Source: CAIQJJ01 sp964606085
GTDB lineage: Bacteria; Chloroflexota; Anaerolineae; Anaerolineales; UBA4823
Length of the DNA stretch: 21,731 nucleotides
NCBI GenBank assembly: GCA_964606085.1
Contig: CAZSFD010000088.1
Coordinates: 1 to 21,731, forward strand
Reading direction: 5' to 3'
Within the stretch, counting starts at the first letter, position 1, and every line of letters starts with the position of its first letter. The position numbers and the translations under genes were made by a program. Of this stretch, positions 1-7,206 are shown piece by piece. The notes under the pieces were generated by a model. That model was not told the origin of the DNA, did no database searches, and saw only the letters and a list, made by a program, of their open reading frames with translations.

Positions 1-138
1 AACAATGTAACCGAGCTTTACATCATCCAATATGGCACCATCGGTACCGGCGCCGCCTACACCCCCGTTCCCCTACCCCAGGGCTTCTTCTCCAACCGCA
101 AAGACCACCCTCAGCCCGTTTTACGCCCCGCGCCCTAG
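1..138 (+). CDS. C-terminal end of an unrecognised protein (5' partial)
   Basis: Frame 1 is open from the window edge to a TAG at 136-138, giving 45 residues that begin NNVTELYIIQYG and end in PVLRPAP. The piece has no motif I recognise. The Pro-rich tail and GC-rich third positions match the coding style of the neighbours, and the gene stops just before a hairpin-rich convergent intergenic region, which is why I take it as a real gene end rather than chance. Function cannot be given from this fragment; the upstream sequence lies outside the window. Confidence 0.55.
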   Translation, partial: NNVTELYIIQYGTIGTGAAYTPVPLPQGFFSNRKDHPQPVLRPAP

Positions 139-151
139 CATGAAAAGGGAA

Positions 152-181
152 CCCATGGGCAAATTTTTCCCTGCCCATGGG
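152..181. repeat. 9-bp perfect inverted repeat (possible weak terminator)
   Basis: CCCATGGGC at 152-160 and its reverse complement at 173-181 flank a 12-nt loop containing a T run. It lies 14 nt after the stop of the upstream + strand gene. It could form an RNA hairpin at the 3' end of that transcript, but the T run is inside the loop rather than after the stem, so it is not a canonical intrinsic terminator. Confidence 0.5.
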
Positions 182-202
182 AGTACACCATCATGATAAA
201 AG

Positions 203-255
203 ATGCAACGCTCTTGACCCGCATATTGCTCGTTTGCGGCTCAAGAGCGTTGCAT
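203..255 (-). terminator. Intrinsic terminator of the lipoprotein operon
   Basis: A perfect 15-bp stem (203-217 paired with 241-255, ATGCAACGCTCTTGA and its reverse complement) continues after one mismatch with five more pairs (219-223 with 235-239). Read on the minus strand, the stem is followed directly by CTTTTATC, a short U tract, 38 nt after the stop of the minus-strand lipoprotein gene. On the + strand there is no comparable U tract, so it serves mainly the minus-strand operon but may also block + strand read-through. Confidence 0.75.
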
Positions 256-292
256 TTCCTCGCTTGGTGAAGAGAATACCCGGAGATGGAGA

Positions 293-883
293 TTACTCTG
301 CCTCGATTGTGATCACCACCTGGCTCTGCCCGTCCTGGTTGTTGAAAACCAGGTAAACCTGACGGCCAGGTTTTTGGTATTGCAAGATGGTGGACTCGGC
401 TGTTTCGATGCGGGTGGCGCTGGCCTGCCAGCCATTGAGGGGCATTTGTGTTTCATAAAATGCCACCACATCGGGTGTGGGCAGCAGGGCGGTAAAGGTG
501 ATGAAGGTGTTCGATGAAACCAGTCCGCTGATTTGTTCGGCAGGGGGAATGGGAATATCTTCGGGGGTGCTGCCAAAGGCGAATGCGGTCGAGGCGGCCT
601 GGGCCGTTTGCAGCAATTCGGGGCCTTGTTCGGTGGCGAAGGCCATGGCCGTAGCGATCAATGGTGCCTGCTCGGTAGCGAAGGCTTGCATCGTAGCAAC
701 CATATTGACGCCCTGGGTGGCGAATGCCTGGGCCGTGGCGACAAAATCACGGCCCTGCTCCACGGCGCTTTCGGCGGTGCGCTTCACCCCTTCTACCTGA
801 TCGCCGACGCCGCTCAGACAGGCCAGGCTGAAGGTGAAGGTTACGCACAACAGCCAGGCCACGCGAATGAGATTTTTGTTCAT
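293..883 (-). CDS. Secreted lipoprotein with 14-residue tandem repeats
   Basis: This is a 196-residue protein of unknown function. The start is set at ATG 881-883 because AAGGAGG lies just upstream and the next residues form a lipoprotein signal (MNKNLIRVAW, hydrophobic core, lipobox FSLAC with Cys22); a longer reading from 940 would put 19 residues in front of the signal. After acylation the mature protein would be anchored outside the membrane. Residues 49-90 are three tandem 14-residue repeats of the form ATxQAFATxxxxxx, probably helical. Residues about 113-196 form a compact domain with VVAFYETQMPLNGWQ, a pattern I associate with small uncharacterised lipoproteins, ending at TIEAE. It lies 82 nt downstream of the large membrane protein gene and could be co-transcribed with it, although a TAAAAT box (918-923, minus strand) could give it its own promoter. 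Confidence 0.8.
   Translation of the reverse strand: MNKNLIRVAWLLCVTFTFSLACLSGVGDQVEGVKRTAESAVEQGRDFVATAQAFATQGVNMVATMQAFATEQAPLIATAMAFATEQGPELLQTAQAASTAFAFGSTPEDIPIPPAEQISGLVSSNTFITFTALLPTPDVVAFYETQMPLNGWQASATRIETAESTILQYQKPGRQVYLVFNNQDGQSQVVITIEAE
614..739 (-). repeat. Three tandem 42-bp coding repeats
   Basis: This stretch encodes residues 49-62, 63-76 and 77-90 of the lipoprotein. All three units share ATxxAFAT followed by a six-residue variable part. The exact 14-residue spacing without gaps suggests expansion by unequal recombination or slippage, and copy number may vary between strains. Confidence 0.75.
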
Positions 884-965
884 AGGAACCTCCTTGACCC
901 TGATGGGGGTCGCAGAGATTTTAACCGATTTTGCAGCCACAAAAGTCAGACCCTTTCCGGGATGG

Positions 966-3179
966 TCAGGGCAGTGTTTGGAGCGCCTGGAACGCCTGCC
1001 GGGCCACCTGGCGGTCGAGGGTGGCTTCGCTGGCCAGCAAAATCAAGCTGGAACGCGCCTCATCAACGTAGTTGGCCTTGGCCAGGGCCAGCGCCGCTTT
1101 CAGGCGCAGCCGCTCCAAGCGATGTGTCCCCATCTGGAGCAGGAACTGATGGGCGTAGGCTGCGCCGATTTCCAATGCCTGTTCTGCCGCCGCGATGCGC
1201 TGCTCGATGGCGATGTCGGCGTTTTCAACAATTGGTTGCCACGCTTTGAGCGCGGCATCTTGATCCATGCTGGTCAGCCAACGGGCGGCCATCAGGCGAA
1301 TTTCCAGGTTGGGGCCATTGTTCCAGTCCGTTCGGCTGGCAAGTTCTTCCAGGGCGTTTTTGCGCTCGAAGCGGCGCAGGGCTGCCAGCGCTTTCAGGCG
1401 CAGCGGGCGATCAAGCTGCGGCATTTTTGCCAGGCGCAGGAGCAGCGGCCCGGTTTCGTTTTGCTGCGCTTTCAATGTGTAGCCAATGGCAAAGGCGGCC
1501 AGGTATTGTTCCGCCGCCCGGCAGTTTTCGCAGGTGGTGGATTGACGCAGGGTCTCCAGGGGCATCTTGTCATTGTGGTGGTGATGATGCTTGCCATTTT
1601 GCAGCAGATTGGCCTGCAACCGGGCGGCGGCTCGCACGCGCAGCTCGGCATTGGCTTTCTGCGTTTTCTTGACCTCGTCGAGGAAGAGCGTCCACAGCAG
1701 ATTTTCGGCGCGGTGTGGGTGCTTCAAGCGCATCCGCATCATGTTAATCGCGCCGATCCGTATCCGTGGGTCTACCTGTGAATCCATGGCCAGCGATTTC
1801 CAGGCGTGGCAGATAACCTCGTCCTCGAAAATCTGGGGGTTGCCGCGTCCATAGGGCCGCAGGGCATGGTTGGTCAGCACACGCGCGGCGTGTACGCGCA
1901 CGGCTGGTTTGAGGGCGCTGTCTTGCACCACCATGAGCAGGGTTTGCTGGATGGTTTCGATGGTGTCGGGAGAGCAATCGAGGCAATTTTCGGCCAGTTT
2001 GCACAGGCCCTCCAGCGCCTGTTTGCGCTGCTCTGCGGGGTGGCTTTCATCGCGAATGATGGTGGATAGGGTGATCGCTGCATCCTGGCTGCGTTGCAGC
2101 GCCGCAGATACCTTCAGAAAGCCATCCTCGATGAAGTAGTGCGAAAAAGATTTGCGCAGGGTGAAAACTTGCACCGATGAATCGATGGTGTGGGTGATTT
2201 GTTTGTGCAGGCGATCCAGGTACAAGACTTCTCGAACAGCTTGATAGAGTTTTTTCCCCAGGGCAACCAGCCCCTTGGCCGCTTTCCCCACGCCAGCCAA
2301 CAAGCTTATCAACGAACCTGCCAGAATGCTGAAGAATATCCCCAAAACCGCCGCCAGCCCATAAGCCACCAGGTATACGGGCAGTAATAAAGCTCTTACC
2401 GCGCAGGTTGTTGGCGCTACAACGGGTGTGGATAGGAAAAGGGTAATCTCGAATAGCAGATTGAGAATATAGCGCTGCCGATCGCGATGTCTTTCCGGGT
2501 CGTTCAAAATGGCCGGTATGCGTTCACGAAACCCCCATAGAGCCAAAAACCAAAAAAGAAAAAGATAAGCGAAGATGAAAATCGCCCAGGCATTCGGATC
2601 ACTGAAAACTTTCCTGACCGGTTCTATTGCCATCCAAACCGTATCCAGTTCATCTTGGATGGTGCTGGCAAGCCAATCGAGTTGCTTGCCAAACCATAGA
2701 TTGATATCTCCTACGAACTGTTCAAGGGGATGTGGGGCAATGCAGGGGGTGATGTGTTTGGCGGTACAACCATCCTTCCGCCGGACTTCACTGCGATCGA
2801 AGGGTGCCTTGTGATGGATACAATCTACCTCGATGCCGAGTTTGCACAAGAACCCGGTGGGCGTGGCGGTTGGGTTGGGCGTGGCTGTGGGTGAGGGCGT
2901 GACGGGTGTGGCGGGGGAAGGCGTGGCGGTAACGGTGGGTGTGGCTGACGGGGTTGATGTTTTTTGAGGCGCACGAATGCTGGCAGGCAAGGTAGTGGCT
3001 TGTTGCGGCAAGATACGCTCTGCCGTATTTGCCGTCACCGGCGATGTCCTTGCCAGGCCCATGAATGCCAACCCACAGAAAAGGATCAACAGCCCCCATC
3101 CTTTCGGGTAGCGCAAGAATGAGTAACAATTGCTCCTCGCTTTATTCATTTTTTGATTACGTTCGCAATCTTCTGCCAT
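966..3179 (-). CDS. Large membrane-anchored HEAT-like repeat protein, unknown function
   Basis: This is a 737-residue protein I do not recognise as a named family. In order it has a hydrophobic segment near residues 28-44 (signal anchor), a Thr/Pro-rich linker at about 75-108 (repeated TPSPTATP style), a Cys/His-containing segment at about 111-146, membrane segments at about 198-216, 238-254 and 260-296, and then about 390 residues of paired amphipathic helices resembling HEAT/armadillo repeats (for example LRVRAAARL, LRLKALAALRRF, IRLMAARWL, QRIAAAEQAL). A run of five histidines lies near residue 536. The architecture suggests an extracellular N-terminal part and a helical-repeat scaffold for protein binding. 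I chose ATG 3179 because AGGGG lies 8 nt upstream; ATG 3149 is a possible alternative without a Shine-Dalgarno site. An extended -10 box at 3215-3223 fits either start. The lipoprotein gene follows. Confidence 0.75.
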   Translation of the reverse strand: MAEDCERNQKMNKARSNCYSFLRYPKGWGLLILFCGLAFMGLARTSPVTANTAERILPQQATTLPASIRAPQKTSTPSATPTVTATPSPATPVTPSPTATPNPTATPTGFLCKLGIEVDCIHHKAPFDRSEVRRKDGCTAKHITPCIAPHPLEQFVGDINLWFGKQLDWLASTIQDELDTVWMAIEPVRKVFSDPNAWAIFIFAYLFLFWFLALWGFRERIPAILNDPERHRDRQRYILNLLFEITLFLSTPVVAPTTCAVRALLLPVYLVAYGLAAVLGIFFSILAGSLISLLAGVGKAAKGLVALGKKLYQAVREVLYLDRLHKQITHTIDSSVQVFTLRKSFSHYFIEDGFLKVSAALQRSQDAAITLSTIIRDESHPAEQRKQALEGLCKLAENCLDCSPDTIETIQQTLLMVVQDSALKPAVRVHAARVLTNHALRPYGRGNPQIFEDEVICHAWKSLAMDSQVDPRIRIGAINMMRMRLKHPHRAENLLWTLFLDEVKKTQKANAELRVRAAARLQANLLQNGKHHHHHNDKMPLETLRQSTTCENCRAAEQYLAAFAIGYTLKAQQNETGPLLLRLAKMPQLDRPLRLKALAALRRFERKNALEELASRTDWNNGPNLEIRLMAARWLTSMDQDAALKAWQPIVENADIAIEQRIAAAEQALEIGAAYAHQFLLQMGTHRLERLRLKAALALAKANYVDEARSSLILLASEATLDRQVARQAFQALQTLP

Positions 3180-3214
3180 TCATTCAACCCCTGCATCAGC
3201 AATTCAGATGGCGC

Positions 3215-3223
3215 ATTGTAACA
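3215..3223 (-). promoter_or_regulatory. Extended -10 promoter of the HEAT-like protein gene
   Basis: On the minus strand the sequence reads TGTTACAAT, an extended -10 (TGnTAnAAT), 35 nt upstream of the chosen ATG at 3179. There is no good -35 box at normal spacing, which is common for extended -10 promoters. The same motif type precedes several other genes in this window. Confidence 0.5.
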
Positions 3224-3352
3224 CGCTTTTGATTCAATCCTTGCCCAGATGATCAATAGTCCATTGGTACTTAACGGCATTAATTTTACATAAAACAGGC
3301 GTAAGGGGAAGTTATCACGACAATAGCTAAAGACCCATGTTTCGTTGCAATT

Positions 3353-3379
3353 TTCTTCGCGCCCTTCGCGTTCTTCGCG
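3353..3379 (+). repeat. Three 9-bp units, nnCTTCGCG
   Basis: The units TTCTTCGCG, CCCTTCGCG and TTCTTCGCG follow each other without gaps. Such short CTTCGCG-type periodic tracts are often mistaken for coding sequence because all frames stay open. I see no gene function for it here. Confidence 0.6.
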
Positions 3380-3464
3380 GTGAAGCAACCTTTTTGTGCT
3401 GGATGCAGAGCCTAAAAGAGTAAGTTATTTTTCCGCCGTGCCTTAGGCACTTCTGTATTGTCCA

Positions 3465-3473
3465 TGCTACAAT
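3465..3473 (+). promoter_or_regulatory. Extended -10 promoter of the CYTH-methyltransferase gene
   Basis: TGCTACAAT matches the extended -10 form TGnTAnAAT and lies about 60 nt upstream of the ATG at 3533. It overlaps the upstream ATGs of the longer reading frame, which is one reason to prefer the start at 3533. A convincing -35 is absent. Confidence 0.5.
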
Positions 3474-3532
3474 TATTTCAAACCCTTTCGTCATCCACGC
3501 CCTGGTTTGTCCCTTTCTTTTCCCAAAAAGCT

Positions 3533-4693
3533 ATGGCATCAAATATCGAAATCAAAGCCCGCGCCAACGATTTCAACCGCTTACATCAAGTTGCCCAACA
3601 ATTGAGCGATCAAGAAGGTCGGCTGCTGCTGCAAGAAGACATTTTCTTTGCCGTTGACGAAGGCCGCCTGAAATTGCGCCTGCTCGACCCGCCGCGCGGC
3701 GAGTTGATCCTCTACCAGCGGGCCGATCAGGCCGGGCCGCGCCCATCCAATTACATGATCGCGCCCACCACAGACCCCGAAGCGCTCAAAACCATTTTGC
3801 TCCAAACCCTGCCCGTGATCGGCCGTGTGCGCAAACGCCGCACCCTTTACCTCGTCGGCCAGACGCGCATTCACCTGGATGATGTGGAAGACCTGGGGCA
3901 GTTTGTTGAATTGGAATACGTACTGCGGCCCGGCGAAGACCCCGCCGAAGGGCAGCGTGTGGTCGAGCAATTGATGAGCCAACTCGGCATCCAGGCGCAA
4001 GATTTGACCCCTCAGGCGTACATAGACCTGTTGCAAGCCCAGGAAGCGGAGCGTCACTTGCGCAGCCGCAAACCCTGGGCGCATTATTATGGCCGCCAGG
4101 GCGAAGACTACGACGAAGCCATGCGCTTCGCCGTCGGCGATGAAGTGCTGCGCCAGATGCGCGCTGCGGTGGAGCAGGAAGAAAAACTGGGTAAAGTATT
4201 GGAACTCGGCTGCGGCACGGGTTTCTTCACCCGCTTCGTAGCCGAAAGAGCCACCGCGCTGACCGCCACCGACCTCTCGTGGCCTTTGCTGACCGTGGCG
4301 CAGCGCCGCATGCGCCGCCTGGAGCAGGTCACGTTTTTGCAAATGGACTGTGAACAACTCGATTTTCCCAGGGAAAGTTTCGATACCGTGTTCATGTCCA
4401 ACCTGATCACCGTGGTAGACGCCAAAAAGACCCTGGCCGAATGCCGCCGGGTGTTGAAGCCAGGCGGCTTGCTGCTGATCGCCAATCTGGTCACGCAGCG
4501 TATGGAATGGCGCGACCGCGTGGCGGTGATCCTGCGCACGGCGCTGCGGTTTGGCATCCCGCCGTTGGGGCGTAAAGACTACTCTGCCGAGAAATTGGCC
4601 GCCCTGGTCGCCCTGGCCGGCTTCAAAGTATTGCAGGCGCGCTTGCCAGGCCAGAACATCAAATTTGTTTATCTGCGCGCCCGCAAGCCGTGA
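3533..4693 (+). CDS. CYTH domain fused to SAM-dependent methyltransferase
   Basis: This is a 386-residue two-domain protein. The N-terminal half (about 1-175) begins MASNIEIKAR, the usual opening of bacterial class IV adenylate cyclase-like CYTH (triphosphate tunnel) proteins, with alternating charged strands such as LKLRLLD, ELILYQR and FVELEYVL. CYTH enzymes act on triphosphate substrates with divalent metals inside a beta tunnel. The C-terminal half (about 190-386) is a class I methyltransferase: motif I ELGCGTG at residues 224-230, the acidic TATDLSW after strand 2, then MDCEQLDFP, FDTVFMSNLI and RRVLKPGGLLLIAN. The start at 3533 is preferred over 3458 because the family start fits exactly there and a promoter-like box lies downstream of 3458. 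The first Glu of the ExExK motif is Asn. The substrate of either domain is unknown. The gene is cytoplasmic, with its own promoter. Confidence 0.85.
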   Translation: MASNIEIKARANDFNRLHQVAQQLSDQEGRLLLQEDIFFAVDEGRLKLRLLDPPRGELILYQRADQAGPRPSNYMIAPTTDPEALKTILLQTLPVIGRVRKRRTLYLVGQTRIHLDDVEDLGQFVELEYVLRPGEDPAEGQRVVEQLMSQLGIQAQDLTPQAYIDLLQAQEAERHLRSRKPWAHYYGRQGEDYDEAMRFAVGDEVLRQMRAAVEQEEKLGKVLELGCGTGFFTRFVAERATALTATDLSWPLLTVAQRRMRRLEQVTFLQMDCEQLDFPRESFDTVFMSNLITVVDAKKTLAECRRVLKPGGLLLIANLVTQRMEWRDRVAVILRTALRFGIPPLGRKDYSAEKLAALVALAGFKVLQARLPGQNIKFVYLRARKP

Positions 4694-4702
4694 TGGTACA
4701 AT
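4694..4702 (+). promoter_or_regulatory. Extended -10 promoter of xylB
   Basis: TGGTACAAT begins at the base after the TGA of the preceding gene, 42 nt before the xylB ATG. It matches TGnTAnAAT. No clear -35 is visible, since that region is coding sequence. It suggests xylB is transcribed on its own rather than only by read-through. Confidence 0.5.
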
Positions 4703-4744
4703 CGCGCTTACCCCCTATACCCCTGATAACAAAAGGATATTGCC

Positions 4745-6253
4745 ATGACCTCCACCGCTCTCTTCCTCGGTATTGATGTTTCAACCACCAGCGCCAAAGC
4801 CCTGCTGATTGATGAACGCGGCCATGTCGTTGCCAGCGCTTCCACCGAACTCGCCATATCCACGCCGAAACCGCTCTGGTCGGAACAAGACCCCTACGAA
4901 TGGTGGGATGCCACCGTCAAAAGCATTCGCGCCGCCTTGCAGCAGGCTGGCGTGACGGGCGAAGCCGTACAGTCTATCGGCCTGACGGGGCAGATGCACG
5001 GCCTGACCCTGCTCGACGCCGCCGGCGCTGTGCTGCGCCCGGCCATCTTGTGGAACGACCAGCGTACCCAGGCCGAGTGCGATGAAATCACCGAGACCAT
5101 AGGCTTTGATCGCTTGCTGGCTCTGACCGGCAACAAAGCCCTCACCGGCTTCACCGCCCCCAAAATTTTATGGGTGCGCAAAAACGAGCCGGAAATCTAC
5201 GCCCAAGCCGCCCATATTTTGCTGCCCAAAGATTACATCCGTTACCGCCTCACCGACGGTTTCGCCGTAGATAAAGCCGATGGGGCCGGCATGCTCTTGT
5301 TTGACCTGCAAACCCGCGATTGGTCGCCCGAAATTTTGCGCAAACTCGACATCCCCCTGGCCTGGCTGCCCAAGACCGCCGAAGGCCCCGAGGTCACTGG
5401 CGTCATCACCCCCGCCGCAGCCGAACAGACCGGCCTGAAGGCTGGCACGCCCGTAGTGGGCGGCGGCGGCGACCAGGCTGCCCAGGCCGTGGGCGTTGGC
5501 GCAGTCACATCAGGCGTGGTAGCGCTGACATTGGGCACTTCGGGCGTCGTCTTCGCCTCGACGCCGGCGCCGTATGTGCAGCCGCAAGGCCGCCTGCACG
5601 CTTTCTGCCATTCTGTGCCGGGCATGTGGCACTTCATGGGCGTGATGCTTTCGGCGGCGGGTTCGCTGCGCTGGTATCGCGACACATTCACCCCCGGTCA
5701 GGGCTATGACGCTCTGCTCGCTCCCGCGGCCGATGTGCCAGCCGGCAGCGAAGGACTGCTCTTCCTGCCCTACCTCACCGGCGAACGCACCCCCCACCCC
5801 GACCCACTGGCTCGCGGCGCTTTCGTCGGCCTGACGGTGCGGCATGGCAGCGGGCACATCACCCGTTCCGTGCTGGAAGGCGTGGCCTTTGGACTGCGCG
5901 ACAGCATGGAATTGATCCGCTCGGCTGGCCTGGGGGCGATCAGCCAGGTGCGCGTGTCGGGCGGCGGGGCCAAGAGCGCCCTGTGGCGGCAGATTTTGGC
6001 CGATGTGATGGATTGTGAGTTGGTCACCGTCAACACCACCGAGGGCGCGGCGTACGGCGCGGCGCTGCTGGCCGGTGTGGGCGCAGGAACGTGGGGCAGT
6101 GTTGCCGAGGCGTGCCAGGCCACCGTGAAAACACTCGAACAAACCAGCCCGCAGGCCAGCGCTGTCAGCATCTACGAAGCATACTATCAGCAATACCGTG
6201 CGCTCTACCCGGCGCTGAAACCCACCTTCGACGCGGTTGCCCGTTTGGGATAG
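4745..6253 (+). CDS. xylB: Xylulokinase (FGGY family)
   Basis: This 502-residue enzyme would phosphorylate D-xylulose with ATP to xylulose 5-phosphate, feeding the pentose phosphate pathway in the cytoplasm. The N-terminal FGGY lobe starts LFLGIDVSTTSAKALL (phosphate-binding loop); IGLTGQMHGL (Met84-His85) is typical for xylulokinases; the C-terminal lobe has GGGGDQAAQAVG with the likely catalytic base Asp243, followed by LTLGTSGVVFAS, the FGGY signature-like LPYLTGERTPHPDP, and RVSGGGAKSALWRQI for ATP binding. Length is normal for XylB. The start is fixed by AAAGGA 9 nt upstream. No xylose isomerase, transporter or ROK repressor is adjacent within this window, so xylulose may come from elsewhere; related FGGY sugar kinases cannot be fully excluded, but the MHGL motif favours XylB. 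Confidence 0.92.
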   Translation: MTSTALFLGIDVSTTSAKALLIDERGHVVASASTELAISTPKPLWSEQDPYEWWDATVKSIRAALQQAGVTGEAVQSIGLTGQMHGLTLLDAAGAVLRPAILWNDQRTQAECDEITETIGFDRLLALTGNKALTGFTAPKILWVRKNEPEIYAQAAHILLPKDYIRYRLTDGFAVDKADGAGMLLFDLQTRDWSPEILRKLDIPLAWLPKTAEGPEVTGVITPAAAEQTGLKAGTPVVGGGGDQAAQAVGVGAVTSGVVALTLGTSGVVFASTPAPYVQPQGRLHAFCHSVPGMWHFMGVMLSAAGSLRWYRDTFTPGQGYDALLAPAADVPAGSEGLLFLPYLTGERTPHPDPLARGAFVGLTVRHGSGHITRSVLEGVAFGLRDSMELIRSAGLGAISQVRVSGGGAKSALWRQILADVMDCELVTVNTTEGAAYGAALLAGVGAGTWGSVAEACQATVKTLEQTSPQASAVSIYEAYYQQYRALYPALKPTFDAVARLG

Positions 6254-6280
6254 TCATTTCGTGCGTGGATTTGCCAGGCG

Positions 6281-6649
6281 ATGACCGATTACGTACCGCT
6301 CCATTTCATAGAAGAACCCATCGAGCCGTTTTTTGACCAGCCTCCCGTGTTGGAAAAAAAGCCTCCTTGCCCACAGGCGTTTCGCTGGCGTGAGCGCGTT
6401 TACCAAATTGACGAAATGCTTTCCGAATGGCATGATTACACCCGGCGCGGCAGGGCGGCCCGTAATATGCAGCCGCAGCACGCCGCAATGGCGGCCCGGC
6501 GCGGTTCGTGGGGGGTGGGTGTGTTCTATTTTCGTGTGCGGGTACATTCGGGCCAGGTGTTTGACCTGTATTACGACCGCGCCCCGCAAAGCGTAGATGC
6601 GCGTAAAGGGGCCTGGTTTATCTATCGCGAACTGGCTGCGACCGGGTAG
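6281..6649 (+). CDS. DUF6504 family protein
   Basis: This is a 122-residue protein. The pattern FRWRERVYQIDEMLSEWHDY followed by VGVFYFRVRVHSGQVFDLYYDR and a final WFIYREL is that of the DUF6504 domain, a small domain of unknown role, often found near or fused to Y-family polymerase-like genes in other bacteria (family knowledge; no such gene is present here). It contains no signal peptide or membrane segment, so it is probably cytoplasmic. It begins 27 nt after xylB without a clear Shine-Dalgarno sequence and may be translated from the xylB transcript. A start at an internal Met (residue 49) would remove part of the domain core and is unlikely. Confidence 0.75.
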   Translation: MTDYVPLHFIEEPIEPFFDQPPVLEKKPPCPQAFRWRERVYQIDEMLSEWHDYTRRGRAARNMQPQHAAMAARRGSWGVGVFYFRVRVHSGQVFDLYYDRAPQSVDARKGAWFIYRELAATG

Positions 6650-6730
6650 TGCAACTTCTCGATTGGCTACTCGTAAAATTTGTAAGAAACTGGAGAAAAC
6701 CTTTCGGTTCTAACTTTTTTGGAGGTTGCC

Positions 6731-7096
6731 ATGCCTGATAAAGAAAAGCAAAAATCCATCGTATCGGGTAATTTTTTGCGCGATATGGGAGATTACTTCC
6801 GCCTGGTGTTACGACTGATGGGTGATGAACGCGTCAGCCCAATTCTGAAACTGCTGCCCATCGCCGGCGCGGTGTATATGGTCAGCCCCCTGGATGCCTT
6901 CATCCCCTATGTGGACGATTTGGGTGTGATCGGCGTTGCGCTGTATATGTTTGTGGAGATGTGTCCTCCGGCGGTAGTCGAAGAGCATCGCCAGGCTTTG
7001 CGCGGGGTGATTACCGGCGCGGCGCGCGATGCCCATGCGCAGGAAAACCGCCTCGATGAGGATGTGATTGATGCAGAATATCGCGAAGAAAAATGA
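6731..7096 (+). CDS. DUF1232 / YkvA family membrane protein
   Basis: This is a 121-residue protein whose core, from about residue 18 to 85 (DYFRLVLRLMGDERVSPILKL, then GAVYMVSPLDAFIPYVDDLGVIGVALYMF), matches the DUF1232 (YkvA) pattern in which PxDxIP is the hallmark; here it is SPLDAFIPYVDDLG. Two hydrophobic segments suggest membrane association. No reaction is known for the family. GGAGG lies 5 nt before the ATG at 6731, which fixes the start; an upstream TTG in frame is not needed. A TAAAAT box at 6674-6679 may be its -10 element. The C-terminal tail is acidic (DEDVIDAEYREEK). Confidence 0.85.
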   Translation: MPDKEKQKSIVSGNFLRDMGDYFRLVLRLMGDERVSPILKLLPIAGAVYMVSPLDAFIPYVDDLGVIGVALYMFVEMCPPAVVEEHRQALRGVITGAARDAHAQENRLDEDVIDAEYREEK

Positions 7097-7141
7097 TCAA
7101 TAGCTTGACAAGCGGCATTACCAATCCCTGACGACTGTCAC

Positions 7142-7170
7142 TTGCGAATTCGCCAAAAATACTCTAAAAT
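7142..7170 (+). promoter_or_regulatory. Sigma-70 type promoter of the Rrf2 regulator gene
   Basis: TTGCGA (7142-7147) and TAAAAT (7165-7170) are separated by 17 bp, 36 nt before the ATG. Since Rrf2 proteins usually repress their own promoter, the AT-rich segment around the -10 is a candidate operator, although I see no clean dyad there. Confidence 0.55.
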
Positions 7171-7206
7171 ATAGCCAATATCCTTTTTGTGACGGAGTCA
7201 GATGGT

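Larger units (their letters stand above)
3180..3532. other. Divergent intergenic region with two promoters
   Basis: This 353-bp gap lies between the divergent HEAT-like gene and the CYTH-methyltransferase gene. It holds an extended -10 element on each strand (3215-3223 minus, 3465-3473 plus) and a short 9-bp periodic repeat (3353-3379). An 80-codon minus-strand frame (3146-3388) crosses it, but its start lies inside the periodic repeat and its end overlaps the downstream gene, so I do not call it a gene. No RNA gene is evident. Confidence 0.6.

Noticed and set aside
152..181. Hairpin as a full intrinsic terminator for the first gene
   Set aside because: The T run lies in the loop and not after the stem, so it is listed only as an inverted repeat.
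3146..3388. 80-codon minus-strand frame whose TGA overlaps an ATG of the HEAT-like gene
   Set aside because: Its first residues come from the CTTCGCG-type periodic tract, it crosses the extended -10 box, and the rest matches nothing known. The better ribosome binding site belongs to the overlapping start at 3179.
3581..4357. 258-codon minus-strand frame inside the CYTH-methyltransferase gene
   Set aside because: It is antisense to well-defined domains, with no motif or ribosome binding site of its own.
4745..6253. Possible xylose-utilisation cluster or mobile sugar island around xylB
   Set aside because: No isomerase, sugar transporter or sugar regulator is adjacent, and there are no integrase genes or flanking repeats.
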